From the NCBI GenBank assembly GCA_018895315.1, contig JAHIOK010000174.1:1-5742 (forward strand): DNA of 5,742 nt. The letters are read 5' to 3'. Position numbers and translations under genes: made by a program. Under the pieces are notes generated by a model. It was given only the letters and a program-made list of their open reading frames with translations. It was not told where the DNA came from and did not search any database. Positions 5,726-5,742 of the stretch are shown piece after piece; position 1 is the stretch's first letter, and every line of letters starts with the position of its first letter. The DNA is from Actinomycetota bacterium. Lineage in GTDB: Bacteria > Actinomycetota > Actinomycetes > Actinomycetales > Microbacteriaceae.

Positions 5726-5742
5726 ATGGGCGACGATGAACC
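5726..5742 (+). CDS. Start of an unidentified gene (first 5-6 codons only)
   Basis: An ATG at 5726 is preceded by a good Shine-Dalgarno (GGGAGG at 5715-5720, 5 nt spacing) and opens a frame reading MGDDEP before the window ends. The strong ribosome site supports a real gene start, but nothing can be said about the product. The inverted repeats just upstream leave open that it is a transposase or a self-regulated gene. Confidence 0.55.

Noticed and set aside
1..5742. CRISPR array, tRNA or rRNA gene, riboswitch
   Set aside because: No spaced direct-repeat series, cloverleaf pattern or recognisable rRNA stretch was seen on either strand.

Overview
The window reads as high-GC Gram-positive (Actinomycetota) accessory DNA. 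The reasons are very GC-rich codon third positions, long antisense open frames over every gene, GTG starts, and protein types common in actinobacterial plasmids and islands. No housekeeping gene is present.

Region 1 (1-2501) is a mercury-resistance locus. A MerR-family regulator gene (2112-2501, +) is divergent from merA (1996-572, -). They share an intergenic region holding a MerR-type overlong-spacer promoter with a 22-bp dyad (2049-2070). Downstream of merA on the minus strand lies a merB remnant (537-165) that keeps only the C-terminal half of organomercurial lyase. After it comes the start of a small membrane protein with a vicinal Cys-Cys pair inside its first hydrophobic segment (136-1, running off the window), a likely Hg(II) uptake protein. 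The expected logic is Hg(II) entry, cytosolic reduction to Hg(0) by MerA and MerR control. The organomercurial branch looks lost.

Region 2 (2502-5159, all minus strand) is a compact recombination module read right to left. It starts with the C-terminal catalytic part of a tyrosine integrase (5' truncated), followed by an overlapping small Cro/C1-type helix-turn-helix protein. After a 6-nt gap comes a 651-residue protein with twelve CxxC knuckles (six predicted zinc ribbons) and a recombinase-like C-terminal domain that seems to have lost most catalytic residues. This module is the most unusual part of the window.

Region 3 (5160-5742) begins at an abrupt junction. Immediately beside the broken integrase is a LuxR/NarL-type response regulator that has also lost its 5' end, so two divergently oriented genes were beheaded at the same point. 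A short intergenic stretch with nested inverted repeats follows, and the first six codons of another plus-strand gene sit at the window edge.

Overall the window shows a mercury locus beside a decayed tyrosine-recombinase element, with at least three 5'-truncated genes marking past deletions or insertions.
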